Part shown: piece by piece, positions 9,749 through 18,323 of the stretch
Position numbering within the stretch: the stretch's first letter is position 1
How the letters are laid out: each line of letters opens with the position of its first letter
NCBI GenBank assembly: GCA_013334395.1
Contig: JAAXXS010000011.1
Location: forward strand, 1-32,819
Direction: 5' to 3'
Origin: Holophagaceae bacterium
GTDB taxonomy: Bacteria; Acidobacteriota; Holophagae; Holophagales; Holophagaceae
Length of the DNA: 32,819 nucleotides
Notes under the pieces: generated by a model
What the model saw: only the letters and a program-made list of their open reading frames with translations
Database searches by the model: none
Told to the model about the DNA's origin: nothing
Position numbers and translations under genes: made by a program

Positions 9749-11164
9749 ATGCACACAGCTAGGGCGCTTCTGGTGGATGACGATCCCACCATCCTTGAGG
9801 TGGTTGGCACGCTGCTGTCCCGGCATGGCCACGAGGTGGTCGGCACGGGCTCGGGCCTGCGGGCCGCCCAGTTCCTGCGAACTGAGCACTTCGACCTCGC
9901 GGTGGTGGACCTCATGCTGCCGGACCTGAGCGGCCTGGAGCTGGCCCGCCAGGGCGTCGCCAAGCCTGACACCGTGGTGGTGGTGCTGTCGGGTACCACC
10001 TCGGTGGAGACGGCCCTGCAGGCCATGAAGATGGGCATCTACGACTACGTGCCCAAGCCCTTCCGCGTCGAGGAGCTGGAGCACACGCTGCTGCGCGCCA
10101 TCGAGAAGTCCCAGCTGAACCAGGAGAACAAGCGCCTGCGCGAGCAGATCCAGGGCAAGCTGACCGGGCCCCAGATGGTGGGCCGCTCCGAGACCTGGCA
10201 CAACCTGCAGTCCCTGCTCCGCCGGGTGGCGCCCTCGCCCTCCACGGTGCTGATCACCGGCCCCTCCGGCACCGGCAAGGAGCTGGCGGCCCGGGCCATC
10301 CACCAGTGGAGCCCGCGCGCCCAGGGGCCCTTCGTGCCCATCCACTGCGGCGCCATTCCCGAGACACTGCTGGAGGACGAACTCTTCGGCCATGTGCGCG
10401 GGGCCTACACCGACGCGCGCACCGACCGGCCCGGCCGGTTCCAGCAGGCCGAGGGAGGCACCCTCTTCCTCGACGAGATCGGCACCATGCCCATGAGCCT
10501 GCAGGTGAAGCTGCTGCGGGTCATCCAGGAGCGGGAGTTCACGCCGCTGGGGTCCACGCGCACGGTGAAGTCGGACTTCCGCCTGCTGGCGGCGACCAAT
10601 GAGGACCTGGGCTCCCTGGTGGAGCAGAAACGCTTCCGCGAGGACCTCTTCTACCGGCTCAATGTGATCCCCGTGCAGCTGCACCCGCTCCGCGAGCACC
10701 CCCAGGACATCCCGGTGCTGGTGGCGCACTTCACCCGGAAGTTCGCCCGGGAGCTCGGGCTGCCCCTGAAGCAGGTGGAGCCCACGGCCCTGCAGGCCAT
10801 GGAGGCCTATGGCTGGCCGGGCAATGTGCGCGAGCTGGAGAACGCGGTGGAGCGGGCCATGGCCCTGGGCTCAGATCCCGAGCGCCTGCTGCTCCAGGAC
10901 CTGCCCGCCTCCATCGCCGGCGTGCTGCCCTCGGTGGCCTTCCCGTCCCTCTCCCAGAACCAGGACCTGGGCCAGTTCCTGGCGGACCTCGAGCGCCACC
11001 TCATCCTCGAGTCGCTCCAGGCCACGGGCTGGAACAAGAGCGAGACCGCCCGCCGCCTGGGCATGCGCCGGACCACCCTCCTGCACCGGCTCCGGGCCCT
11101 GGGCATCCCCATGGACCCCATGGCCGAGGCCGAGTCCACCCTGGCTCGGGAGGCCAACCCATGA
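9749..11164 (+). CDS. NtrC-family sigma-54-dependent response regulator
   Basis: The protein has 471 residues. The receiver domain (about 1-120) has the acidic cluster DDD at 10-12, phosphoacceptor Asp54 ([11 protein letters not shown]) and the conserved Lys103 (YVPKPF). The AAA+ domain (about 142-370) has Walker A GPSGTGKE (171-178), the sigma-54 contact loop GAYTDA (218-223, a variant of GAFTGA) and Walker [10 protein letters not shown] Fis-type helix-turn-helix ends the protein ([20 protein letters not shown]). It activates sigma-54 promoters after phosphorylation; no partner kinase is visible. A much longer open frame extends upstream through comEC, but only the part from the ATG at 9749 has protein character. 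ATGA overlap couples it to the next gene. Confidence 0.95.
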   Translation: MHTARALLVDDDPTILEVVGTLLSRHGHEVVGTGSGLRAAQFLRTEHFDLAVVDLMLPDLSGLELARQGVAKPDTVVVVLSGTTSVETALQAMKMGIYDYVPKPFRVEELEHTLLRAIEKSQLNQENKRLREQIQGKLTGPQMVGRSETWHNLQSLLRRVAPSPSTVLITGPSGTGKELAARAIHQWSPRAQGPFVPIHCGAIPETLLEDELFGHVRGAYTDARTDRPGRFQQAEGGTLFLDEIGTMPMSLQVKLLRVIQEREFTPLGSTRTVKSDFRLLAATNEDLGSLVEQKRFREDLFYRLNVIPVQLHPLREHPQDIPVLVAHFTRKFARELGLPLKQVEPTALQAMEAYGWPGNVRELENAVERAMALGSDPERLLLQDLPASIAGVLPSVAFPSLSQNQDLGQFLADLERHLILESLQATGWNKSETARRLGMRRTTLLHRLRALGIPMDPMAEAESTLAREANP

Positions 11165-11832
11165 AGCGGTTCGGCCGTCCGCTCCTGACGCTGCTGCTGG
11201 CCTGCGGGCCGCTGGGCGCCTGGTCGCCCAAGGTGCATGAGGCCCAGACCGCCAAGGCCATCCGCCTCGTGCCGCGACCCATGGCGGCCCTGCTCCGGGC
11301 CCACCCGCAGATCCTGCTGGAGAGCGCCCGGGGCGTGGCGAACGACCAGCCGCCCACCGTGGAGCAGGTGGAGGCCCAGTTCCGCACGGTCCTGCGCCTG
11401 AGCGAGGAAGGCCGCCGCCCCGAGGAGCTCGTCCGGGATCTGGGGGCCCTCGCCCATCAGGTCCAGCTGCTGCTGGATCCCTCGGCCACCGAGGGCCTGA
11501 GCCCGCTCCGGGAGTCCTTCGAGGCCTACGCGGACCAGCACCTGCCGCACCTGCTGGTGACCCAGGAAGCCTACTGGGCCGCCCAGGGCAGCCTTGATCC
11601 CGGTCCGCCCCTGCGCCGCTTCCTGGCGCTCAAGCAGGACCGCCACAAGCGCCTCCAGGAGCACTTCGATGGATCGGCGGGTCGCCGCATCGGTCCCTGG
11701 GACGAGCTCTCCCTGCCTTTCGCCCAGCTCCAGCTGGCCTTCTCCAACGGGGTCTACGCCACCGCCAACCTGTGGATCCTGCTCTGGCGGGCCGCGGGAG
11801 ATCAGTGGGAGCTTCCCCCGGGTGGCCCCTGA
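11161..11832 (+). CDS. exported protein, possible zinc-dependent phospholipase C/P1 nuclease-like
   Basis: The protein has 223 residues. An N-terminal signal peptide (KR, then LLTLLLACGPLGA) is followed by Trp-Ser at the likely cleavage point, then WSPKVHEAQTAKAI. In the zinc phospholipase C/P1 nuclease fold the mature N-terminal Trp is itself a zinc ligand, followed by His residues; here later LAHQVQLLLDP and DQHLPHLL could supply further ligands. The overall similarity is weak and not all ligands can be placed, so this is a fold-level guess. It starts inside the stop codon of the sigma-54 regulator (ATGA), which suggests co-expression with it. Otherwise it is an uncharacterised periplasmic protein. 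Confidence 0.6.
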   Translation: MKRFGRPLLTLLLACGPLGAWSPKVHEAQTAKAIRLVPRPMAALLRAHPQILLESARGVANDQPPTVEQVEAQFRTVLRLSEEGRRPEELVRDLGALAHQVQLLLDPSATEGLSPLRESFEAYADQHLPHLLVTQEAYWAAQGSLDPGPPLRRFLALKQDRHKRLQEHFDGSAGRRIGPWDELSLPFAQLQLAFSNGVYATANLWILLWRAAGDQWELPPGGP

Positions 11833-11912
11833 TCATTTCGCCTCCCGCCTGACCGCCAGCCGCACCGCTTTCCCTTCACCACCCTCAACCTCAATTCGTT
11901 CCGGAGATGGAC

Positions 11913-13712
11913 ATGGGTACCTATTCCCGCCTCGGGTCCTACCTGCTCGCCTCCGAGCTGACCAGTGATCCCTTCGGCGCCATCCACCGGGCCGTGCTCA
12001 TCTCCGGGAACGGGTTCGACCGGCACGTCCTGGCCCGCACCTTCTCGGAAGAGCTCTTCCAGGCGGGGCTGGACACCCGGCTGGCCGAGGCCGGGCGGGT
12101 GGTGCCCCTGCTGGGTGGGGCGCGGATCTTCGGTCTGGGCTACCAGATCGAGGACGGGAAGACGCCGCACCTGGCCTGGGACCATGTGGCCGGGCGGAGC
12201 CTGGCCCAGCTCATCGACCGGGCGCGCCAGGAGCAGGTTCCCTTCGGGGTCGATCACGCCCTGACGGTGATCCAGGGGGTGGCCCAGGGCCTCGTGCAGC
12301 TTCATGCCAAGGGGCTCAGCCATGGCGTCCTCAGTCCGCACAGCGTCTGGGTGAGCCTCGAAGGCTCCACCCAGATCCTGGATGCGCCCTACGCCCCCTT
12401 GGTGAAGAGCCTGCTGCCCAAGGCGCCGACCCTCCGGCAGAAGCTGGCCCCCTACCTCCAGGCTGAGGAGACGACCCCGCTCCAGCGGGACTTCTTCGCC
12501 CTGGGTGCGGTGCTCTACGAGCTGCTGACCTTCGAGCCCATTCCTGTGGGTGCCGACCTCCAGACGGTCCTCGAGCAGGCCACCTTGAAGGCCGCCCAGG
12601 AGGATGCGCCCTTGCCGGCGGAGCTCCGGGCCTTCCTTGGACGGCTGCTGCTGGGCCGCCAGCCCTTTGCCACGGTAGAGGCCTTCAGCGCGGAGCTGGA
12701 ACGGGTCCTCTACGACGGTGACTACAGCCCCACCACCTTCAACATGGCCTTCTTCATGCACACGCTGTTCCGGGAGGAGAACGACCGGGACGCCCTGGCC
12801 ATGAAGGCGGAGCAGGGGGACAACTACCTGGCCTACACCGCTGCGGGCGAGTCCCTGCGGAGCGGGGCCGCGCGCGTGCTGCCCAGCGAAGGCCAGCCCG
12901 AGTCCCCGGCTGGTTCGAAGCACACTCCGCTGCTCATCGGGGGCGGCCTTGTCGCGGTGGTGATCCTGGGCCTGGGCGCCATGTTCCTGCTCCGCCCCCG
13001 GACGGACCCAGCGGTACAGAAGCAGCTGGCGGAGCTGTCGGAGCTGTCCCTCCTGAAGAAGCAGCTGGAGCAGCAGAAGGCCGACCTCGATGCCAGGGCC
13101 AGGGCCGAGTCCGAGAAGACAGCCCAGCTTCAGAAGCAGCTGGGCGAGACCCGGTCGGTGGAGGACCGGGCGCGGATCCAGAAGCAGTTGGAGGAGGCCC
13201 GCCAGCGCAGCCAGGATGTGGAGCGCCAGCAGAAGCTGGCGGCGCAGCGTCTGGACGAGCAGCGGGCGGCCGAAGCCAAGACCACCGCGCTTCCTCCAGC
13301 CTCAGTCCCTGCACCCCCAGGCCCAACGCCGGAGGCCGCGCCGCCCCAACAGGAGGCTGCTAAGACCCAGGCCAGCCCCGCCCCGCCTCCGCCGGCTCCG
13401 GCCCCAGCCGCGCCGACTGTCAGCGAGCCGGCCCGCCTCATGAGCCAGGTGGCCCCGGTCTTCCCACCGCGCGCGCTGCAGACGCGCTGGGAGCTGAACC
13501 AGGACCATCTGGTCCGGCTGAAGGTCTACGTCAACGAGCAGGGGCAGCCCATGAAGGTGACCGTGATCGAAGGCGTGCCTGGCACCTACGGTTTTGACGA
13601 GGCCGCTGTCGAGGCCGCCAACAAGTCCACCTTCAGCCCCGCCACACGGGACGGCAAGCCGGTGCGCGGGTGGACCCCGGATATCGTCTACCGGTTCCAG
13701 AAGCGGCGCTAA
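11913..13712 (+). CDS. pseudokinase - transmembrane - coiled-coil - TonB C-terminal domain fusion
   Basis: The protein has 599 residues. Residues about 5-270 look like a Ser/Thr kinase fold: the catalytic-loop position reads LSHGVLSPHSVWV instead of HRD-x-K-x-x-N, and no DFG follows (ILDAPYA), so it should not phosphorylate. Then come a conserved-looking stretch SPTTFNMAFFMH, one membrane helix (about 339-361), a Gln/Lys/Glu-rich coiled coil (366-455), a Pro/Ala-rich linker (460-510) and a TonB-type C-terminal domain ('VAPVFPP…V-x-V-x-E-x-G…F…A…A'). The topology implies a cytosolic pseudokinase sensing something and a periplasmic TonB-like end. GGAG at 11903-11906 fits the ATG at 11913, not the ATG at 11907. 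It stands alone, 8 bp from the convergent rnhA. Confidence 0.85.
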   Translation: MGTYSRLGSYLLASELTSDPFGAIHRAVLISGNGFDRHVLARTFSEELFQAGLDTRLAEAGRVVPLLGGARIFGLGYQIEDGKTPHLAWDHVAGRSLAQLIDRARQEQVPFGVDHALTVIQGVAQGLVQLHAKGLSHGVLSPHSVWVSLEGSTQILDAPYAPLVKSLLPKAPTLRQKLAPYLQAEETTPLQRDFFALGAVLYELLTFEPIPVGADLQTVLEQATLKAAQEDAPLPAELRAFLGRLLLGRQPFATVEAFSAELERVLYDGDYSPTTFNMAFFMHTLFREENDRDALAMKAEQGDNYLAYTAAGESLRSGAARVLPSEGQPESPAGSKHTPLLIGGGLVAVVILGLGAMFLLRPRTDPAVQKQLAELSELSLLKKQLEQQKADLDARARAESEKTAQLQKQLGETRSVEDRARIQKQLEEARQRSQDVERQQKLAAQRLDEQRAAEAKTTALPPASVPAPPGPTPEAAPPQQEAAKTQASPAPPPPAPAPAAPTVSEPARLMSQVAPVFPPRALQTRWELNQDHLVRLKVYVNEQGQPMKVTVIEGVPGTYGFDEAAVEAANKSTFSPATRDGKPVRGWTPDIVYRFQKRR

Positions 13713-13720
13713 GGACGGAC

Positions 13721-14164
13721 CTATCTGAGGGTCTGGGCCGCCTCGGTGGCGAGGCGGTCCACCCGCTCATTTTCAGCGTGGCCCGCATGGCCCTTGACCC
13801 AGCGGGCCTCCACCTGGTGGCGCGCCAGCTGGGCGTCGAGGGCCTGCCAGAGGTCCGCGTTCAGGACGGGCTTGCCGTCCGCTTTCTTCCAACCCCTGCG
13901 CTTCCAGTCCTTCAGCCAGGACTGGATTCCCTTCACCACGTACTGGCTGTCGCTCTGGAGCAGCACCTCGCAGGGCTTGGTGAGCGCCTCCAGGCCCCGG
14001 ATGGCCGCGGTCAGCTCCATGCGGTTGTTGGTGGTGTCCGGTTCCGCCTCGGCGGCTTCCTTCTCCTGGACGCCCGAGGCCAGGCGCACCCGGAGCAGGT
14101 AGCCCCAGCCGCCGGGGCCGGGATTGCCAAGACATGCGCCGTCGCAGTACAGCTCGATCTTCAT
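13721..14164 (-). CDS. rnhA: ribonuclease HI
   Basis: The protein has 147 residues (E. coli 155) and degrades the RNA strand of RNA-DNA hybrids. The catalytic carboxylates are all present: Asp8 ([11 protein letters not shown]), Glu50 ([10 protein letters not shown]), Asp72 ([11 protein letters not shown]) and Asp136 (ERVDRLA), plus His126 (VKGHAGH). The basic handle region [15 protein letters not shown] is also there. The ATG overlaps the stop of the upstream lysine aminotransferase (ATGA), so the two genes form one transcript. The same frame stays open upstream of the ATG but has no protein-like content there. Confidence 0.96.
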   Translation of the reverse strand: MKIELYCDGACLGNPGPGGWGYLLRVRLASGVQEKEAAEAEPDTTNNRMELTAAIRGLEALTKPCEVLLQSDSQYVVKGIQSWLKDWKRRGWKKADGKPVLNADLWQALDAQLARHQVEARWVKGHAGHAENERVDRLATEAAQTLR

Positions 14165-15501
14165 CCCACCAGAGTAGGCGCAGTGGCCGCGACTGCGGCA
14201 ACAGCCTTGCGGAGCAGCTCCACGCCCAGGTCCAGGTCCTCGGTTCGGAGGTTCATGGCGGGGCGGAAGCGCAGGCCCTGGACGCCCGTGGAGAGGATCA
14301 TCATGCCCTGGTCGCGGCCCTTGGCCACCACGGCGTTCCGCAGCTCGGGCGAGGCGATGTCCAGGGCGCAGAAGAGGCCCCGGCCGCGCGGGTTCGAGGT
14401 GAGCTCCGGGAAGTCCCGGTGGATCTCCTGGAGGCCCTTGAGCAGGCGCTCGCCCTGCTTCACGCCATGCGCCAGCAGGTTCTCTTCGCGGATGACGTCG
14501 ATGATGCGCGTGCCGCGCACCATGTCCACCAGGTTGCCCCCCCAGGTGCTGTTGATGCGGCTGGGCACCTGGAACACGCTCTCCACCTCGTCGAGGCGGC
14601 GGCCCGCGGCGATGCCGCAGGTCTGGGACTTCTTGCCGAAGGCGAGGATGTCCGGCTGCACGTCGAACCACTGGTGCGCCCACCACTTGCCCGTGGCACC
14701 GAAGCCGGTTTGCACTTCGTCGAAGATCAGCAGGAACTCGTGACGGTCTGCCAGCACGCGCAGCTGCCGCAGGAACTCGCCGCGGAAGTGGTTGTCCCCG
14801 CCCTCGCCCTGGATGGGCTCGACGATCAGGCAGGCGATGTCATCGGGGTTCTGCGCCACGGCAGCCTCGATGGCGGCGATGGCCTCCGCCTCCGCGGCCT
14901 CGGTCTTCGCGAGGTCCATGGGGAAGGTCAGCTTGGGGTTCGGCACCCGGGGCCAGGGGAACTTGGGGAAGTACTGGTGCTTCCGGGGATCCGCCGTGTT
15001 CGTGAGGCTCAGGGTGTAACCGGAGCGGCCATGGAAGGCCTCGCGGAAGTGGATCACCTGGGAGCCCTTCTCCCCCTTGCCCGCGGCCAGGTTCTTGCGA
15101 ACCTTCCAGTCGAAGGCGGCCTTCAGGGCGTTCTCCACGGCCAGGGCGCCGCCGTCGATCCAGAACAGGTGGGGCAGATAGTCCGGCGCCGCGTGGGTGC
15201 CGAAGGCCTCCACCCACTCCGCGTAGGCCGTGGTGTAGATGTCCGAGTTGGCGGGCTTGTGGACTGCGATCTCGCCCAGGCGCTGGATGAAGGCGGCCTC
15301 CCGCAGGCGCGGGTGGTTGTGCCCCAGGGGTGCCGTGGCGAAGAAGGTGTAGAAATCGAGGTATTTACGCCCGTCGCGAGCATCCACGATCCAGGAGCCG
15401 TGGGACTTGTCGAGGTCCATGACCAGGTGGAAGCCGTCCATCAGCATGTGGCGGCCCAGGCTCTCCAAGACGGCGTTCGGGGCGATGTGCAGGCTGGGCA
15501 T
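14161..15501 (-). CDS. lat: L-lysine 6-transaminase (PLP-dependent)
   Basis: The protein has 446 residues and is a class-III aminotransferase that moves the epsilon-amino group of lysine to 2-oxoglutarate, giving 2-aminoadipate semialdehyde. The PLP Asp sits in FDEVQTGFG (about residue 262) and the Schiff-base Lys in AFGKKSQ (about 290). Distinctive lysine-aminotransferase features are [19 protein letters not shown] and [12 protein letters not shown]. An upstream in-frame start would add 17 residues, but GAGG six bases before the ATG at 15501 fixes the start. It overlaps rnhA and is divergent from moaE. Confidence 0.92.
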   Translation of the reverse strand: MPSLHIAPNAVLESLGRHMLMDGFHLVMDLDKSHGSWIVDARDGRKYLDFYTFFATAPLGHNHPRLREAAFIQRLGEIAVHKPANSDIYTTAYAEWVEAFGTHAAPDYLPHLFWIDGGALAVENALKAAFDWKVRKNLAAGKGEKGSQVIHFREAFHGRSGYTLSLTNTADPRKHQYFPKFPWPRVPNPKLTFPMDLAKTEAAEAEAIAAIEAAVAQNPDDIACLIVEPIQGEGGDNHFRGEFLRQLRVLADRHEFLLIFDEVQTGFGATGKWWAHQWFDVQPDILAFGKKSQTCGIAAGRRLDEVESVFQVPSRINSTWGGNLVDMVRGTRIIDVIREENLLAHGVKQGERLLKGLQEIHRDFPELTSNPRGRGLFCALDIASPELRNAVVAKGRDQGMMILSTGVQGLRFRPAMNLRTEDLDLGVELLRKAVAAVAATAPTLVG

Positions 15502-15554
15502 GGCGAACCTCGGTGTCGGTTCAGTGTATGGTTGGGGCTGCAGCGGAGACACGC

Positions 15555-15989
15555 ATGATCCCCTGGATAGCGGTTCAGGAAGCGCCTCTCGACGGGATGG
15601 CTTTACGAAGTGTCATGGAAGATCCCCATGCGGGCGCCCTGGTCCTCTTCGAGGGTCGGGCCCGGGATCACCACGAGGGTCGGCCGGTGTTGGAACTGGC
15701 CTACGAGGCCTATGTCCCCATGGCTGAGAAGGAGCTGGGCCTCCTGCGGGAGAAGGCCATCGAGCGCTTCGGCCTCACCCGCTGCGCCATCCACCACCGC
15801 ATCGGCGTAGTGCCCCTCACTGAGGCGGCCGTCATCGTCGCCACCAGCAGCGCCCACCGCGCCGAGAGCTACCAGGCCTCCGCCTGGATCATGGACGAGA
15901 TCAAGCAGCGCGTGCCCATCTGGAAGCGGGAGCGATACCGGGACGGCTCCGAGAGCTGGGTGGAGTGCACGCATCGGTTCCAGATGTAG
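15555..15989 (+). CDS. moaE: molybdopterin synthase catalytic subunit MoaE
   Basis: The protein has 144 residues (E. coli 150). MoaE with thiocarboxylated MoaD inserts the dithiolene sulfurs into precursor Z during molybdenum cofactor synthesis. Typical motifs are ALVLFEGRARDHHEG near 28-42, HRIGVVPLTEAAVIV (81-95), SSAHR and EIKQRVPIWKRE, with Lys117 and Lys124 matching the conserved active-site lysines. An in-frame start at 15513 exists, but GGAG at 15545-15548 points to the ATG at 15555. No moaD or other Mo-cofactor gene is in the window. Confidence 0.95.
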   Translation: MIPWIAVQEAPLDGMALRSVMEDPHAGALVLFEGRARDHHEGRPVLELAYEAYVPMAEKELGLLREKAIERFGLTRCAIHHRIGVVPLTEAAVIVATSSAHRAESYQASAWIMDEIKQRVPIWKRERYRDGSESWVECTHRFQM

Positions 15990-16080
15990 CGCTGCCTTCA
16001 GCCTAAGGCCGGAAGACGCAAGTTCCGTCCTGAATCATTTCATGAGAAAAGGGAGGCGAGTCTTCTCGCGGGAGCCATGG

Positions 16081-17529
16081 GTGAGCCCGAAACATCACAA
16101 GCTGCTCCAGCGTGCCCGGGAGCTTGACCGCTCCGGAAACCACCTGAAGGCTGCGATGGCCTATAAGGCGTTCCTGGACCAGCAACCGGGAGATGCGGGC
16201 ACCTGGTCCGACTACGCCGGGAAGCTGCTCACGCTAGGCAAACTGAAAGAGGCGGAAGGAGCCTGCTCCACCGCGCTCCGGCTCGATCCAAGCAACTTCA
16301 GGGCGAAGGCCCATCTCGGTTCCATCCAGATGACGCAGGGGAACCTGGTCGAAGCCGAAGGCCATTTCCGGAAGCTGGTGGCGGACCACCCCAACGACGA
16401 GAAGGCCCGGCTGCTGTGGATCACCTGCCTAACCTGGATGGGAGATGCGGCTTCGGCCAGCCGGGAGATTGCCGCGGTGCTTCGGCAGGAACCCGAGAGC
16501 TTTCTCGTGCACAAGAGCGTCATGGGCCCGTGCTACTCCCTGGGGCTCTGGGCGGAATACCGGGCCGAGATTGAGCGTTTTCGAAAGGTGGATCCCACCT
16601 CGGCATACGTGGACTACGAGGAAAGCTTTGTGGATCTGCTCCAAGGCAATATGCGCCAGGGCTGGGAACGGTTCGAGGCACGGATGAAGGTGCCGAGCTC
16701 CCTGAGGCCGCAGCGAAGCTTCGCTCAGCCCACCTGGAACGGCGAATCCTTCACCGGGAAGACCCTCCTGGTTTGGGCCGAGCAGGGCCTCGGTGACACC
16801 TTCATGTTCGTGCGGTATCTCCCGCTGGTGAAGGCCCTGGGGGGCAGGGTGCTCCTCGAGACCCAGCCTGCCCTGACGGCGGTTGCGGCCACCTGCAGGG
16901 GCGTGGACCTCGTTATCTCCCAGGGGGTCGTTCTGCCGCCCTTTGACCTTCAGATCTCCCTCATGTCTTTGCCCTGGGTCTTCCAGACGGACCTCGACTC
17001 GATCCCTTCCGAGGTTCCCTACCTGGGCGTTCCGAAGACCGTCGCCCCTCGGCACGAGCTTCTGGAAAGGCTGGGGGCAGGGCAGGGCGGGACCAGGATC
17101 GGGCTGGTGTGGGCCGGCGGATCCAGCCACGCCCGGGACCTTGAACGCTCGCTTTCGGGTGCAGCCCTGGGACCCCTGGCGGCCCTGCCGGGCGTGTCCT
17201 GGTTCAGCCTGCAGGTGGGCCGACAGGACATCCCTCCCCTGCCAGGCCTGGTGTCACTGGAGCCCCTGCTGCAGTCTTTCTCGGACACAGCCCTGGCACT
17301 GGACAGCATGGATCTGCTGATCACGGTGGACACCTCCGTGGCCCATCTGGCCGGAGCCATGGGCATTCCCACCCTGCTCCTCCTGGCCTGGCAGCCGGAT
17401 TACCGATGGATGCTGGATCGGCTCGACAGTCCCTGGTACCCGACGCTGCGGCTCTACCGGCAGCCAGCCTACGGGGATTGGGGATCCGTGATTCAGCAGG
17501 TGGTCACAGACCTGGCGCAGGACGCGTAG
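16081..17529 (+). CDS. TPR-repeat glycosyltransferase (GT9/heptosyltransferase-like C-terminal domain)
   Basis: The protein has 482 residues. The N-terminal third (about 5-150) contains TPR repeats: LLQRARELDRSGNHLKAAMAY, then GKLKEAEGACSTALRLDPSN and GNLVEAEGHFRKLVADHPND. The C-terminal part is the GT9-like module found after TPRs in many bacteria: AEQGLGDTFMFVRYLPLVKA, IGLVWAGG, the nucleotide-site TVDTSVAHLAGAMGIPTLLLL and DSPWYPTLRLYRQ. GTG at 16081 is chosen because GGAG at 16071-16074 fits it; an ATG at 16042 has no ribosome binding site. It faces the flagellar cluster with a 13-bp gap between stops, so it could glycosylate flagellin, but polysaccharide work is equally possible. Confidence 0.85.
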   Translation: MSPKHHKLLQRARELDRSGNHLKAAMAYKAFLDQQPGDAGTWSDYAGKLLTLGKLKEAEGACSTALRLDPSNFRAKAHLGSIQMTQGNLVEAEGHFRKLVADHPNDEKARLLWITCLTWMGDAASASREIAAVLRQEPESFLVHKSVMGPCYSLGLWAEYRAEIERFRKVDPTSAYVDYEESFVDLLQGNMRQGWERFEARMKVPSSLRPQRSFAQPTWNGESFTGKTLLVWAEQGLGDTFMFVRYLPLVKALGGRVLLETQPALTAVAATCRGVDLVISQGVVLPPFDLQISLMSLPWVFQTDLDSIPSEVPYLGVPKTVAPRHELLERLGAGQGGTRIGLVWAGGSSHARDLERSLSGAALGPLAALPGVSWFSLQVGRQDIPPLPGLVSLEPLLQSFSDTALALDSMDLLITVDTSVAHLAGAMGIPTLLLLAWQPDYRWMLDRLDSPWYPTLRLYRQPAYGDWGSVIQQVVTDLAQDA

Positions 17530-17542
17530 CCCGCAACAGGCG

Positions 17543-17842
17543 TCAGCGGGTGCTCGCCCCATAGCCTTTGAGCGCCCGGACCCCGCGCTCCTGGACCTCA
17601 AGCTCTCGCCTTACCTGATCCAGTGCAGCGGCCAGCACCACTCGCCGTGCCTCCAGCTGGTGGCCTGCTGCATGCGCTCGGTCCCTGAGTTCTGGCCATC
17701 CTGAAGCCTTCTCGGCCTCCGCGAGAGCTGCCTGGAACTCGGTGTCCCACTGGGCCAGCGTGTCAGCGTTGGGTTCCCAACTCGCGTCGGCCAGCCAGGC
17801 TTCCATCTGTTCGATGGCCGCACGGACCCGGGTGTCGTTCAT
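17543..17842 (-). CDS. small flagellar-operon protein, FliT-position
   Basis: The protein has 99 residues and is mostly alpha-helical and acidic at the N-terminus (RAAIEQMEAWLADASWEP), with a second amphipathic helix rich in Arg/Glu (DQVRRELEVQERGVRALKG). No motif clearly identifies it. It is the last gene of the flagellin operon; its ATG overlaps the fliS stop (ATGA). Its place, size and helical make-up suggest a FliT-like chaperone for FliD, but similarity cannot be shown by eye. A longer frame to 18004 is just fliS read out of frame. Confidence 0.75.
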   Translation of the reverse strand: MNDTRVRAAIEQMEAWLADASWEPNADTLAQWDTEFQAALAEAEKASGWPELRDRAHAAGHQLEARRVVLAAALDQVRRELEVQERGVRALKGYGASTR

Positions 17843-18264
17843 CCGACCCGGTTTCCAAGCTGGAAGGTCGGAACCTCGCTGGTTTCGAGCTTCTTCTTGT
17901 GGAACTGTTCCCAGGCCTGGCGGATCTCGCCCATGCCATGGGCCACGGCGGCCAGCCGATGGGTATCCCTGGTCCGAGCGGCGGCCATGGTCTCCCGGGT
18001 CCACCAGTCGTACAACTTCGCGAGGTTGTGGGCCAGCTCGCCGCCACCCTCAAGGTTCAGACGGATGGTGGCTTCCTGGATGACTTCCGAGACACGGATG
18101 TAGCTCCGGGTTGCGGCAGCGAGATTGTCCTGGTTCAAGGCCTGGATGGCCCTGCCCAGGTGGAGCTGCCCCGCTTCCATGATGAGGGCCGCCTGCTGTT
18201 CGGGGCTGGTCCCGAGGATGCGCTGGCTGAGGTAGGCATCAGCAGATCTGGCGTAAGCATTCAT
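17839..18264 (-). CDS. fliS: flagellar export chaperone FliS
   Basis: The protein has 141 residues (usual 125-145). FliS binds the C-terminal disordered part of flagellin in the cytosol and prevents polymerisation before export. The N-terminal NAYARSADAYLSQRILGTSPEQ matches the conserved 'Y-x-x-x-x-v-x-t-aspeqL' start, followed by LIMEAGQLHLGRAIQAL and the helix ending in LYDWW. AGAGG lies about seven bases before the ATG. It sits directly after fliD, as in most flagellar operons, and overlaps the next gene. Confidence 0.9.
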   Translation of the reverse strand: MNAYARSADAYLSQRILGTSPEQQAALIMEAGQLHLGRAIQALNQDNLAAATRSYIRVSEVIQEATIRLNLEGGGELAHNLAKLYDWWTRETMAAARTRDTHRLAAVAHGMGEIRQAWEQFHKKKLETSEVPTFQLGNRVG

Positions 18265-18323
18265 GGTCAGCCTCTACCGGATTCTTTCGACAGATCCCCG
18301 CCGGACATGAGAACCAGGGCCCG

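Noticed and set aside
14134-15558. 474-codon frame on the plus strand over the lysine aminotransferase
   Set aside because: A shadow of the conserved aminotransferase; no recognisable domain.
15990-16041. Possible terminator after moaE (CTTC…GCC-TAA-GGC…GAAG)
   Set aside because: The stem is short and interrupted, with no T tract; too weak to annotate.
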